64,000 nt of DNA from CBDFHC01 sp965247585 (GTDB lineage Bacteria; Chloroflexota; Dehalococcoidia; Lucifugimonadales; GCA-2712585): positions 992,001 through 1,056,000 of the forward strand of contig CBDFHC010000005.1 of assembly GCA_965247585.1 (NCBI GenBank), written 5' to 3'. Shown piece by piece: positions 39,689-48,631 of the stretch; within the stretch, counting starts at the first letter, position 1; each line of letters starts with the position of its first letter. The notes beneath the pieces were generated by a model. The model did no database searches, was not told the DNA's origin, and worked only from the letters and a program-made list of their open reading frames with translations. Made by a program: the position numbers and the translations under genes.

Positions 39689-41086
39689 GTGCCAGCCAAA
39701 CCAACCCCCTCCAACCTGGCACTCCTGACGGACCTGTACGAGCTGACCATGGCACAGGCGTATTTCGAGCGTGAGATGCGCGCTCCCGCCACCTTCAGCC
39801 TGTTCATTCGTAGCTATCCCCAGCACCGGGCTTATTTTGTTTCCGCCGGGCTGGAGGACGTGCTGGGGTACCTGGAAACGCTGCACTTCACGCAGGATGA
39901 CCTGGACTATCTTTCGACCACGGCAATCTTCAAGGACGACTTTTTGCACTTCCTTGCCGGAGTCAGATTCACGGGCGACGTTTGGGCTATTCCGGAAGGG
40001 AGAATCTTTTTCCGGGACGAGCCGGTGATAGAGGTAACGGCGCCGATCATTGAAGCGCAGATGGTGGAGACCTACATAATCAACCAGGTGAACCTGCAAA
40101 GCATAGTGGCCACCAAGGCGTCGCGGTGCGTTTTCGCGGGCCGGGGCCGTTCGCTGGTGGACTTTTCGCTGCGCCGAACGCAGGGGGTGGACGCCGGGAT
40201 GAAGGTGGCAAGGGCCAGCTACCTGGCAGGGTTCGTGTCCACCAGCAATGTGCTGGCGGGGAAGGAGTACGGCATCCCGGTGGCGGGCACCATGGCGCAT
40301 TCATTTATCAGTAGCTTTGAGGACGAACTGGATGCCTTTCGTGCCTTCGCTCAGACGTTCCCAGAGCGCTCCATTCTGCTGGTGGATACCTACGACACGG
40401 TGGAGGGAGCGCGAAAGGCCGCGATTGTGGGCCAGGAGATGGCGCGGCAAGGACAGCGGCTGCAAGGGGTGCGGCTGGACAGCGGAGACATGGCGGAGTT
40501 AAGCAAAGAGGTGCGCAAGGTGTTGGACGAGGCGGGGTTGACGGAGTCCAGCATCTTCGCCAGCGGCAGCCTGGACGAGTTCGAGCTGGAGTCGTTGATC
40601 AACCGTGGCGCCAAGATAGACGCCTTTGGAGTGGGGACCAAGATGGGGGTGTCGGCCGACGCGCCGTGGTCTGACATAGCGTATAAGCTGGTACAGTACG
40701 ATGGAAGGCCGGTGCTGAAGCTGAGCTCCGGCAAGGTCTCCTTGCCGGGGGAGAAGCAGGTGTGGCGTCACGCTGACGTCGATGGCAGGCCATCCCATGA
40801 TGTTATCGGCCTGCGGAGTGAGAGGCCGGACGCCGGGGAGCCGTTGCTGCGGCCGGTGATGAAAGACGGCAAGACGATTGTGGTGCCGCCTTCGCTCAAG
40901 CAGCTCCAGGGAGCCTTCGCTGAAGAGTTCGGCAAACTCCCAGACCGGTACAAGGCGCTGCGGGATCCTCCCACGTACCCGGTGGAAGTAAGCTCCCGGC
41001 TACAAGAACTCTACGATCAGGTTGAGCTGGAACATTTGCGAACGGGAAAGGGCGCCGCCCAGGGCTCAGGCCCGGATAGGGGTTAA
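39689..41086 (+). CDS. pncB: Nicotinate phosphoribosyltransferase
   Basis: A 465-residue enzyme starting at GTG. It begins NLALLTDLYELTMAQAYFER, the family hallmark, and has DFSLRRTQGVDAGMKVARAS, VAGTMAHSFISSF, GVRLDSGDMAELSKEVRK and DAFGVGTKMGVSAD, which form the PRPP and nicotinate sites. It makes nicotinate mononucleotide in NAD salvage. The last 20 residues are variable. The next gene starts 3 bases after it, so the two are cotranscribed. Confidence 0.95.
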   Translation: MPAKPTPSNLALLTDLYELTMAQAYFEREMRAPATFSLFIRSYPQHRAYFVSAGLEDVLGYLETLHFTQDDLDYLSTTAIFKDDFLHFLAGVRFTGDVWAIPEGRIFFRDEPVIEVTAPIIEAQMVETYIINQVNLQSIVATKASRCVFAGRGRSLVDFSLRRTQGVDAGMKVARASYLAGFVSTSNVLAGKEYGIPVAGTMAHSFISSFEDELDAFRAFAQTFPERSILLVDTYDTVEGARKAAIVGQEMARQGQRLQGVRLDSGDMAELSKEVRKVLDEAGLTESSIFASGSLDEFELESLINRGAKIDAFGVGTKMGVSADAPWSDIAYKLVQYDGRPVLKLSSGKVSLPGEKQVWRHADVDGRPSHDVIGLRSERPDAGEPLLRPVMKDGKTIVVPPSLKQLQGAFAEEFGKLPDRYKALRDPPTYPVEVSSRLQELYDQVELEHLRTGKGAAQGSGPDRG

Positions 41087-41088
41087 GG

Positions 41089-42915
41089 ATGAAGATAGCG
41101 GTTTGCATTAAGCAGGTACCCACGTTGTCCCGCATCGAGTTCGACTATGAGAAGAAAACGATTGTCCGGGAGGGGGTGCCGCTGGAGGTCAACGTGTTTG
41201 ACCTGATAGCGCTGGGGAGGGCCATAGAGCTGCGGGAGGAACTGGGAGGTGAAGTGACGGCGCTGACCATGGGTCCGCCGCAGGCGCGGGAGGCGCTGGG
41301 ACACTGCCTGGCGGCGGGGGCCGACCATGCGGTGCTGATCAGCGACCTGGCCATGGCGGGCTCCGATACGCTGGCCACGGCGCGAACGCTGGCCATGACG
41401 CTGCGGGACCGGGGATTCGACCTGATACTGTGCGGCCGGAACAGCACCGACTCCGAGACGGGGCAGGTGGGACCGGAGGTGGCGGAGCTGCTGGGCATTC
41501 CCCACGTGAGCCGGGCACGTAAGCTGGACTTTCAGGCGGACTCCAACACCATCCGTGTGGAACGGGTCACCGACGACGGCTACGAGGTGGTGCAGTGCCC
41601 GCTTCCGGCGCTGGTAACCGCCACCGAGGGATTGAGCGAGGAGCGGTGGCCCAGGCGCCGGGAGATTCAGGAAGCGTCGGAGCGGCCCATGGAGGAGGTG
41701 ACGGCGGCGCAACTTTCGGGGGATGCTTCCATATTTGGAGCGGCGGGCTCTCCAACCCTGGTGGAGGACATCCGGCTCATAGAGCCGCAGCGGCTGGCCA
41801 GGGTGATAGAGGATGCGGACCCGGCGGCGGCGGCGGCGCAGGTGGCCCAGGGCTTGAGGGAGCGCCCCGTTGCCGAGGCGCCGGCCCAGCATAGGAGCTG
41901 GACCAGATTTCCAGGCCAAGCAGCGAAGGCGGTCTGGGTGGTGGCGGAGAAGGTGGGCGATGAGTTCCGATGGTCAACCTTCGAGAACCTGGGAAAGGCC
42001 AGGGAGCTGGCGGAGGAGCTGAAGTCAGAGGTTGTGGCCGTGGTGCTGAGGGCGCTGGATGACCAGGACGCCGGTAGTCTGGCGGCATACGGAGCGGACC
42101 GGGTGATCTCGCTGGAAGGCGCCGAGGGGACGCATGCCACCGGCCCCTCGATGACGGCGGGGCTGACGGAAGCCATCACAGAACGGAACCCTTATGCGGT
42201 GCTGTTTCCCTCCAGCGCGGACGGGCGCGACGTAGCGTCTCGGGTATCAGCGAGGTTGTCGCTGGGGCTGACGGGGGACTGCATAGACCTGGAGTTGGAC
42301 GGCCAGGGGAGGTTGGTGCAATTGAAGCCGGCCCTGGGAGGGAATGTGGTGGCCCCAATACTTTCAAAGACCCGACCGTACATGGTGACCCTAAGGGCCG
42401 GGGTGCTGTCTCCCATCCAGCCGGAGGCGGGGGCCATCGCCGAGGTGGAAGTCCGAAAATTCGAATCGGAAACCGAGGACGGCGTACGGCTGCTTGAAAC
42501 CCACCAGGAGGAGGACGCCCGGGGAGCGGAGTTGGACCGGGCGGATGTGGTGCTGGGGGTGGGTATGGGCATCGGCGGGGCGGAGAAGCTGCCGGCCATC
42601 TACGAGATGGCGCGAAGGCTGGGGGCCACAGTGGCGGCGACGCGGAACGTTACCGACGCCGGCTGGATGCCGAAGCAGACGCAGGTAGGGCTTACCGGCC
42701 GGGCGATAGCGCCGCAACTGTATATAGCGGTAGGGGTGCGGGGCGCGTTTAATCACATGGTGGGTCTGCAGAAGGCAGGGGCCATTGTGGCCATTAACAC
42801 CAACCCCAGGCACCCGATATTTCAGGCGGCGGACTTCACCATAGTTGGCGACTGGGAGACGTATCTGCCGCCGTTGGTGGAGGCGCTAGCGGGCGTGGTT
42901 GGGGAGCGGTCCTAG
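41089..42915 (+). CDS. etfBA: Electron transfer flavoprotein, EtfB-EtfA fusion
   Basis: A 608-residue single chain joining both ETF subunits. Residues 1 to about 255 are EtfB (MKIAVCIKQVPTLSRIEFD, VNVFDLIALGRAIELRE, GRNSTDSETGQVGPEVAELL). A linker of about 30 residues follows, then EtfA (about 285-608) with the FAD-binding C-terminus GLTGRAIAPQLYIAVGVRGA and INTNPRHPIFQAADFTIVGD. The Thr-Gly motif binding FAD is kept (TQVGLTGRAIAP). ETF passes electrons from dehydrogenases to quinone through ETF-QO; neither partner is encoded nearby. Confidence 0.93.
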   Translation: MKIAVCIKQVPTLSRIEFDYEKKTIVREGVPLEVNVFDLIALGRAIELREELGGEVTALTMGPPQAREALGHCLAAGADHAVLISDLAMAGSDTLATARTLAMTLRDRGFDLILCGRNSTDSETGQVGPEVAELLGIPHVSRARKLDFQADSNTIRVERVTDDGYEVVQCPLPALVTATEGLSEERWPRRREIQEASERPMEEVTAAQLSGDASIFGAAGSPTLVEDIRLIEPQRLARVIEDADPAAAAAQVAQGLRERPVAEAPAQHRSWTRFPGQAAKAVWVVAEKVGDEFRWSTFENLGKARELAEELKSEVVAVVLRALDDQDAGSLAAYGADRVISLEGAEGTHATGPSMTAGLTEAITERNPYAVLFPSSADGRDVASRVSARLSLGLTGDCIDLELDGQGRLVQLKPALGGNVVAPILSKTRPYMVTLRAGVLSPIQPEAGAIAEVEVRKFESETEDGVRLLETHQEEDARGAELDRADVVLGVGMGIGGAEKLPAIYEMARRLGATVAATRNVTDAGWMPKQTQVGLTGRAIAPQLYIAVGVRGAFNHMVGLQKAGAIVAINTNPRHPIFQAADFTIVGDWETYLPPLVEALAGVVGERS

Positions 42916-43820
42916 CCCGCCAGGCGACCCAGGTACTGCCCGACGAAGTCCATGCCCACCAGGCCGCTGTAGGCCTGTTGTAGCCGGCCGGTGACGGGTC
43001 CCGGCACGCCGTTGCCCAGCGCCGAGCCGTTGATGCTGGCCACGGGGCAGATGCAGAAGCTGGTGGAGGTGACGAAGGCCTCGTCGGCGGTGTAAGCGTC
43101 GTAGAGGTCTATGTCGGCCTCCACCACCTCGATGTTTAGCTCCTGGGCCAGCTCCATGGCGGTCTGCCGGCTGATTCCGCCAAGAATGTACTGCTCCTTG
43201 GGGGTTACCACGGCGCCGTCTTTGACCATGAAGAAGTTGCTGCCGGGACCTTCTGAAATGTTGCCCCGCATGTCCAGCAGTATAGGCCAGGCGTTGGGGT
43301 TCTGAGCCTTAACCTCTAGCTCCGCCAACTCCAGGTTGATGTAGTTGTGCACCTTGGCGCGGGGGCTCATTGCCTCAGGCGGTGTGCGCCGTATGGACGG
43401 GACCACCACCGGGAGGCCGTCACGGAAGTATGCGGCCCGGGCGGCCAGGGGCAGGGTAGTGCATTCAATTAGGACGGTGGGCTTTAGCGTTCCAGCCTCG
43501 CCGCGGACGCCGCGAGTGATGCGCTGGGAGACCCAGTAGTCCTCGTCGTCCTCCAGCAGTGGAAGGTTCTCCTCGACGATGCGGGCGGTCAGGCTGGCGA
43601 ACTCCTCTTTGCTCAAGCCGGGGTCTATGCGCATGTATTTGAGCGATTTGAAGAGGCGGTCCAGGTGCTCCTGGAGTTTGAATATCTTGCCGTTAAAGGT
43701 GCGGGTCGTGTCGAAAACAGCGTCGCCGTGGAGGAAGCCCAGGTCACGAAAAGAGATTTTGGCCTGGCTCTCCGGCAGGATGTCACCGTTCAGATAGACT
43801 ACTCGCTCTCGCTGCGCCAC
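42912..43820 (-). CDS. Class IV aminotransferase (BCAT/DAAT/ADCL family)
   Basis: A 302-residue PLP fold type IV protein. The catalytic Lys is in PRAKVHNYINLELAE and the cofactor-ring Glu in GNISEGPGSNFFMV; the phosphate-binding TSTSFCICPVASING follows. The start YLNGDILPESQAKISFRDLG is typical of branched-chain aminotransferases, but the family also includes D-amino acid aminotransferase and aminodeoxychorismate lyase, which cannot be separated by eye. It is convergent with the ETF gene, overlapping 4 bases. Confidence 0.88.
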   Translation of the reverse strand: MAQRERVVYLNGDILPESQAKISFRDLGFLHGDAVFDTTRTFNGKIFKLQEHLDRLFKSLKYMRIDPGLSKEEFASLTARIVEENLPLLEDDEDYWVSQRITRGVRGEAGTLKPTVLIECTTLPLAARAAYFRDGLPVVVPSIRRTPPEAMSPRAKVHNYINLELAELEVKAQNPNAWPILLDMRGNISEGPGSNFFMVKDGAVVTPKEQYILGGISRQTAMELAQELNIEVVEADIDLYDAYTADEAFVTSTSFCICPVASINGSALGNGVPGPVTGRLQQAYSGLVGMDFVGQYLGRLAG

Positions 43821-43936
43821 TGGCTGCCTCCCCTGGGTTTCCGGGATAAGTCTGCTGGGGCCTCATGATAGCACCGGCCAAGAGGGCGGGCCAGCCAGGT
43901 ATGCGGGTTGCCAGCGGGCTACCGGCTGAGGCGAGG

Positions 43937-44812
43937 CTACCGGGCCAGGCGTCGGAGGTACATGCTGACCAGATCAACCAGCGCCACGAGAATCAGGTAC
44001 CAGATGAGCAGCAAGGCGATGTCCGTGTAGCGGAAGAAGCTCATGTCCAGGCGGAACTCCCGCCCCAGCCCCCCGGCGCTAACGAAGCCCACCACAATAG
44101 TGGTGCGGATGACTACCTCCCAACGGTAGAGCAGGTAAGTGAGAAGCTGGGGCAGGGCCTGGGGGACGATAGCGTAGGCCAACATCTGGAACATTCCGGC
44201 GCCGGAGGAGCGCAGCGCCCGGGCGGGGCGGGGGTCCAGGTTTTCGACCACTTCAGCGGAGAGTTTCCCCAGGATTCCATAGTTGTGCAACCCCAGGGCG
44301 ATGGCGCCAGGGAGAATGCCCGGGGAGAAGAAGAAGACAACCATCATGGCCACGAACAGCTCCGGGACGCCCCTGGTAACGATGAACAGGATGCGAAGGG
44401 CGAAGTACATGGGCTTCCAGATGGGGGAGCTGGACACGGAAAGCTCGCCGCCGGCGAAGTTGCGTGCGGCGGGCAGGAAAGTAAGCACGACGCCCGCCGC
44501 GGCTATGCCCATGGCCAGAACGCTCATTGCCAGGGTGCGGTAGGCCAGCTTGCCGGTGTCTACCCACCGCTGTCCCTGGAGGAAGGCGGAGGTTCCGTCT
44601 TTCCCTTTTCCGGCCAGCTCACCGATAAAGGAACCGGCGCCGTTCCAGGTCTCGGCGCGGAAGAGGTCTGCGAAGCCGCTGTCGCGGCCGGCGAGAATGT
44701 AGGCCCAGGAGGCGGTGGCCAGGGTCAGGAAGGCGAGTAGCGAGACGGTGGAAGGGTTGAGAAGGCTGTGGGGCGCGCCTTCGGGCCGCGGTCGATTAAG
44801 GTCCAGCTTCAC
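43937..44812 (-). CDS. phnE: PhnE-type ABC transporter permease 2
   Basis: A 291-residue permease with about six helices. The EAA-loop region reads PRPARALRSSGAGMFQMLAY, and the C-terminal helix follows. GTG 44812 is chosen because it overlaps the stop of the first permease (GTGA) and has GGAGGT ten bases upstream; longer versions would overlap the neighbour by 36-85 bases. Last gene of the phnD-phnC-phnE-phnE operon. Confidence 0.88.
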   Translation of the reverse strand: MKLDLNRPRPEGAPHSLLNPSTVSLLAFLTLATASWAYILAGRDSGFADLFRAETWNGAGSFIGELAGKGKDGTSAFLQGQRWVDTGKLAYRTLAMSVLAMGIAAAGVVLTFLPAARNFAGGELSVSSSPIWKPMYFALRILFIVTRGVPELFVAMMVVFFFSPGILPGAIALGLHNYGILGKLSAEVVENLDPRPARALRSSGAGMFQMLAYAIVPQALPQLLTYLLYRWEVVIRTTIVVGFVSAGGLGREFRLDMSFFRYTDIALLLIWYLILVALVDLVSMYLRRLAR

Positions 44813-45645
44813 GATGTTAGGGACCTCCGCAGCCAGGTGCTCCATGCGTCCACCACCACGATAATCCCGATCAGGGCATAGAGGAGCGTCCACACTTCGT
44901 CATAGTGGAGGTCGTTTAACGATAGCTGGAGCTGCAAGCCCAGGCCGCCGATGCCGACGAATCCCATGATTGCGGCGGCGCGAACGGCACATTCCAGCCT
45001 GTAAAAGGAGTATCCCACCATGTCCGGCAAGGCCATGGGAAGCCGGCCGTAGAAGAGCACTTTTAGCTCCGATGCGCCGGAGGAGCGGAGTGCCCTGAGA
45101 GGCTCCTGCGGAACGTCATTCAGAATGTCGGCGTAGATGCGCCCCAGGATGCCGCCGTAGGGGATGGCCAGCGCCAGAATGGCGGCCATTGGCGAGAGCC
45201 CCAGCGCCACCACGAAAAGCCATGCCCAGACCAGCTCATGTATGGCGCGGAAAAAACCCAGTACGAACCGGAAGGCTGAAACCTGGGCGAGGCGGGTTGC
45301 GCCGGAGCGCGCCAGGACCCCAGACGCCAATACGCCCAGGGGGAAGCCCAGGGCCAGGGCCAGGCAGATGCCAGCCACAGCGTAGGCCAGGGTGGTCCAG
45401 GCGGACTCGAATGCCAGCCTAACGAAGCCCGCGGAAAGCTCTGGAGTGAAAGCGGCGGCGGCGATCTCTCCCAGGGCCGAGAGGCCGCCGGGGTGGACCA
45501 GAGACCCTCCCCAGTCCACGGCGGACAGGCTCCAAAGAAAGGCGCCGACCAGCAGAAGGGTAAGGAAACCGCGGCCGTGGAAAAAGCTGTCTTTAGCCCT
45601 TGGTCGAGGCCTGGTCCAGGTGGTAGAGGCGATGGAGGACCTCAT
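44809..45645 (-). CDS. phnE: PhnE-type ABC transporter permease 1
   Basis: A permease of about 278 residues with five to six helices. The EAA loop is VPQEPLRALRSSGASELKVL, nearly the same as in the second permease, so the pair arose by duplication. The start is uncertain: ATG 45645 has AAGG directly before it and overlaps the ATPase gene by 53 bases; the frame stays open to 45699. The pair of permeases should form a heterodimeric channel with PhnC. Confidence 0.85.
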   Translation of the reverse strand: MRSSIASTTWTRPRPRAKDSFFHGRGFLTLLLVGAFLWSLSAVDWGGSLVHPGGLSALGEIAAAAFTPELSAGFVRLAFESAWTTLAYAVAGICLALALGFPLGVLASGVLARSGATRLAQVSAFRFVLGFFRAIHELVWAWLFVVALGLSPMAAILALAIPYGGILGRIYADILNDVPQEPLRALRSSGASELKVLFYGRLPMALPDMVGYSFYRLECAVRAAAIMGFVGIGGLGLQLQLSLNDLHYDEVWTLLYALIGIIVVVDAWSTWLRRSLTS

Positions 45646-46375
45646 CCTTAAGATTTTCCACGGGTAGGTCAAATTGGACCTCGCCGCCGCGGAAGCCAAT
45701 GGCCCGGGTGAAGTGTTTCCGGGCCAGGTCTATGGAGTGCAGGCTGACGATCAGCGTCTTGCCGGACTCAGCGGCAATAGTGGAGATAAGCTCCATAAGG
45801 TCGTCGGCACGGGCCGGATCCAGAGACGCCACCGGCTCGTCCGCCAAGACGATCCGGGACTGCTGGACCAGGAGGCGGGCCATCGCCACGCGCTGCTGCT
45901 CGCCGCCGGAGAGGTGGGAGGTGCGCTCGAACAGCTTCTCCGGGATGCCAACGCGCTCCAGGGCGGCTACGGCCAAGTCCTTCTCCCGGGGCGATAGCAG
46001 TGACCATAGTGAGCGAAACAAGCCCCAGTGTCCCAAACGGCCGGCGAGGACGTTATTGATGACCGAAAGGTGTGGTACAAGGTCAAGCTGCTGGTGCATC
46101 ATTCCTACCAAAGCGGCCAATTCCTGTCCCGGTCTTATCTCAGAAAGGTCCCGCCCCGCCACGGTAATGCGGCCCAGGTCCGGCGGGATTACACCGCCCA
46201 TCAGGTCAAGCAGAGTGGTCTTGCCGGAGCCGCTGGGCCCCAGGATTGCTACCCGCTCACCGGAGGCGACGCTCAAGTGCAACGGGGCAAGGGCCAGGAC
46301 TCCCGGGTAACGCTTGGCCACATCTTCCAGGAGGAGGATAGGGCCAGACGATATGCCGTTGCCGCTTCGGGTCAT
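45593..46375 (-). CDS. phnC: PhnC-type ABC transporter ATP-binding protein
   Basis: A 260-residue ABC ATPase. Walker A is GPSGSGKTT, the signature is LSGGEQQRVAMARLL, Walker B is RIVLADEPVASLDP and the switch His is in IVSLHSIDLA. It overlaps the upstream phnD by 4 bases. Its sequence is typical of phosphonate importers. Confidence 0.9.
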   Translation of the reverse strand: MTRSGNGISSGPILLLEDVAKRYPGVLALAPLHLSVASGERVAILGPSGSGKTTLLDLMGGVIPPDLGRITVAGRDLSEIRPGQELAALVGMMHQQLDLVPHLSVINNVLAGRLGHWGLFRSLWSLLSPREKDLAVAALERVGIPEKLFERTSHLSGGEQQRVAMARLLVQQSRIVLADEPVASLDPARADDLMELISTIAAESGKTLIVSLHSIDLARKHFTRAIGFRGGEVQFDLPVENLKDEVLHRLYHLDQASTKG

Positions 46376-47268
46376 TCCACAATCCCCAAGCCTCGGGCCA
46401 CGCTTTCAATCTGCCGATAGTTATCGTTGTTGGTATCGATAAACCGGTCGGTCTGGAAGAGGCCCAAGACCACTGTGCCCTCGGCGTCCTGATGCATTTC
46501 CAGCAGCGCCAGGGAGAGCTTCCTGGTGAAGCCGTTGCCGAACTGCCGGTCCAGGTCCGGGCGGAGTGACCAGTTGTAGTCAAAGTAGGGCTCGGTCACC
46601 TGAAGGACCCGCACTTTGCCCAGGTCGACGTTACCCTGAGCCACGGCGCGGTCCCAGACAGCCTCGTTTAGCGCGCCCGCCTGAAATGCGCCGGCCTCTA
46701 CCAGCTTCCACGTCTTGTCGTGGCTGCCGGAGAAGTTGGGCAGGCCATTGAAGTCCTCCTCCGAGTCTATGCCCGCCTGGGTCAGGAAGTAGCGGGGCAT
46801 TAGGTGGCCGGAGGTGGAGCTTTCGCTGCCGAAGGTGAAGGTGAGGCCCTTCAGATCGCCCAGAGACTGCGCATCGATGCCTTGGCGGAGAATGAACACG
46901 GAGCGAAACTGCTCGTCCCTGGGGCGCTGGGCGACGGCCAGGGCGCCATCAACGGCGCCGCGGGCCTGCACGCCGGTGAGACCGCCAAACCAGGCCAGGT
47001 GGATGTCACCCCCCTTAAAGCCGACAACCACCGCGGAGTAGTCGATGCTGGGGACGTAGCGAGCGTTTACGTCAAGCCTTCGACCCAGATAGTCCGCCAC
47101 ACCACCGAAACGCCTGACCAGGACGGACTGGTTTTGGTCTGGGATGCCACCGATGACCAGGGTCTTCTTGGCGGCAGAATCCTCCGAGCCGCAGGCCGCC
47201 AGGGTTACGGTGAGCAGCAGCAGGGGGAAAAGGAACCATCGAAACAGGATTGAATTCAGGTGTCTCAC
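46372..47268 (-). CDS. phnD: PhnD-type substrate-binding lipoprotein (phosphonate/phosphite or selenate-type)
   Basis: A 298-residue solute-binding protein with a lipobox TLAAC (Cys26). The fold blocks are VLVRRFGGVADYLGRRL, SIDYSAVVVGFKGGDIHLAW and FGGLTGVQARGAVDGALAVA. The WFGGLTGVQAR block is, as I recall, characteristic of the PhnD subgroup labelled putative selenate-binding, whereas classical phosphonate binders read differently there. It heads an operon with an ATPase and two permeases. No C-P lyase or selenium gene is visible in the window, so the ligand stays open. Confidence 0.82.
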   Translation of the reverse strand: MRHLNSILFRWFLFPLLLLTVTLAACGSEDSAAKKTLVIGGIPDQNQSVLVRRFGGVADYLGRRLDVNARYVPSIDYSAVVVGFKGGDIHLAWFGGLTGVQARGAVDGALAVAQRPRDEQFRSVFILRQGIDAQSLGDLKGLTFTFGSESSTSGHLMPRYFLTQAGIDSEEDFNGLPNFSGSHDKTWKLVEAGAFQAGALNEAVWDRAVAQGNVDLGKVRVLQVTEPYFDYNWSLRPDLDRQFGNGFTRKLSLALLEMHQDAEGTVVLGLFQTDRFIDTNNDNYRQIESVARGLGIVE

Positions 47269-47696
47269 GCTCCCGGATTAGCCTAGATATTGTTTGGGCC
47301 CCTGGGGGCACCATCGCGACGCGCACGGCGCTATAATCCAGACGGAGCGTGAGGTGTGGTCACTACGGGGGATGCCGGTAAGTGGATAGCCGCTAGAAGT
47401 TGCCGCAGCAGGACGCACCTCGCCCAGTCCGGGCGCGCCCTCAAGTGAATTCCATGGATATGCTGGGAGGCAAAGGACTGATACTCATGAAGCATCAGCA
47501 ATCCTAATGGGTTACATAGAGAATAGTCAATGTGTTGGCAGGAATGTCTCAATTGGCCAACCACGCGGCGTGAACCTGGAGCGAGTAGTTTGGGAGTAGT
47601 CTGCCAACGGCGCACAGGCGAATGGCCGCTTTGATAGCGGGCCGGGAGCCCGTCAGTTGGAGAGCGCGAAGAAGCTATGAAAGATGTAAGTGATAT
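47269..47696. other. Intergenic stretch, 428 bp, with an isolated TATAAT
   Basis: No defensible protein frame. TATAAT lies at 47332-47337 on the plus strand, pointing into this gene-free stretch, with no good -35. Several short inverted repeats occur (for example GGGCCGGGAGCCC near 47638-47650). The stretch does not match tmRNA, RNase P, SRP RNA or a riboswitch I know. Confidence 0.35.
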
Positions 47697-48050
47697 TCAG
47701 GCGCGCTTTACATCGCGGTCCAGGAGGAGACAGGGCTCGCCCCACTGCGCCGGACTGTCCAGGTCCCAGGACTCATCGGCGTCGGCGGCCTGGAGGCGGA
47801 TACCCTCGTCGCCACCGTAGAGGAGGGTGACAACGCCCTCGCCGGAGTCCTCCACCAGGGCGGCAAAGGCAGGACAAGGTCCGGAAGAGGACCAGCCAGT
47901 GACCGCGCACCAGCGTTCGTTTCCCAGGCTGTCCGACGCCACAATGCGGTCCACCGCTGCGGGCGCTTCCAAGGCTTTGAAAATCTTGTTCACCGGGAGA
48001 AGGCTGTTGCGCCCTTCCTGGACGTCTACTTCTATGTACAAAGGCGGCAC
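47697..48050 (-). CDS. Hypothetical protein, 117 residues
   Basis: A soluble acidic protein of 117 residues without signal peptide. The start MPPLYIEVDVQEGRNSLLPV and regular alternation of hydrophobic residues look like a real beta-rich protein. Two Cys occur mid-sequence (WCAVTGWSSSGPCPAF). No family is recognised. It has its own transcript, divergent from the FmdB-like gene. Confidence 0.5.
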   Translation of the reverse strand: MPPLYIEVDVQEGRNSLLPVNKIFKALEAPAAVDRIVASDSLGNERWCAVTGWSSSGPCPAFAALVEDSGEGVVTLLYGGDEGIRLQAADADESWDLDSPAQWGEPCLLLDRDVKRA

Positions 48051-48185
48051 CCGAATTGAGGCTCACACCAAAGTATCACTGGAAGGGCGGCGAGACAATG
48101 CAGGCAGTTGCTCGGTGAGGACTTAGGACGCGAATATCTGCGTCAGAAGCAGCACAGAGAAAGGCGATACGTGAAATCTGTCACG

Positions 48186-48215
48186 TTGACATGGCAAGAA
48201 GCACGGTGCTAGACT
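48186..48215 (+). promoter_or_regulatory. Sigma70-type promoter of the fmdB-dtd genes
   Basis: TTGACA (48186-48191), an 18-base spacer and TAGACT (48210-48215). Expected start is about 48222, some 54 bases before the TTG start of the FmdB-like gene. Confidence 0.6.
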
Positions 48216-48275
48216 TTTTCAAGACTGGCAGTTTGCGGATTCGACTGCTAGGCAGTGCGAATAGGGAGAACTAAG

Positions 48276-48626
48276 TTGCCTCGGTACGATTACGAATGTT
48301 CGACGTGCAGTCACGTGTTTGAGTTGAAGCAGAGCTTCCGGGACGACCCGGTAGGCACATGCCCGGAATGTCAGGGGAGCGCGCGACGCAAGTTCCACGC
48401 GGTACCTGTCATCTACAAGGGGTCCGGCTTCTATACCACGGACTACGCCCGCTCCGGTGTGCAGGCCAACGGGACCAGCGGGAACAAAGCCGAAAAGGAC
48501 TCGTCTGATACGGACTCGTCTGGTAAAGACTCGTCTGATGAGAAGAAGACTGAGTCCAAAAAGACGGAGCCCAAAAAGACGGAGAAAGCCGCGACCGCCT
48601 CGAAGACCACCGACGCCAAGGAATAG
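48276..48626 (+). CDS. FmdB-family zinc ribbon protein
   Basis: A 116-residue protein. It begins PRYDYECSTCSHVFELKQS and has a second pair in GTCPECQG, the CxxC-CxxC zinc ribbon of the FmdB/putative regulatory family. The TTG start at 48276 is supported by GGGAG 7 bases before it and by the family N-terminus MPxYxYxC. The C-terminal 50 residues are a low-complexity Ser/Asp/Lys/Thr tail (KTESKKTEPKKTEKAATASK). Function in the family is unproven. It precedes dtd by 5 bases. Confidence 0.85.
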   Translation: MPRYDYECSTCSHVFELKQSFRDDPVGTCPECQGSARRKFHAVPVIYKGSGFYTTDYARSGVQANGTSGNKAEKDSSDTDSSGKDSSDEKKTESKKTEPKKTEKAATASKTTDAKE

Positions 48627-48631
48627 CGCTG

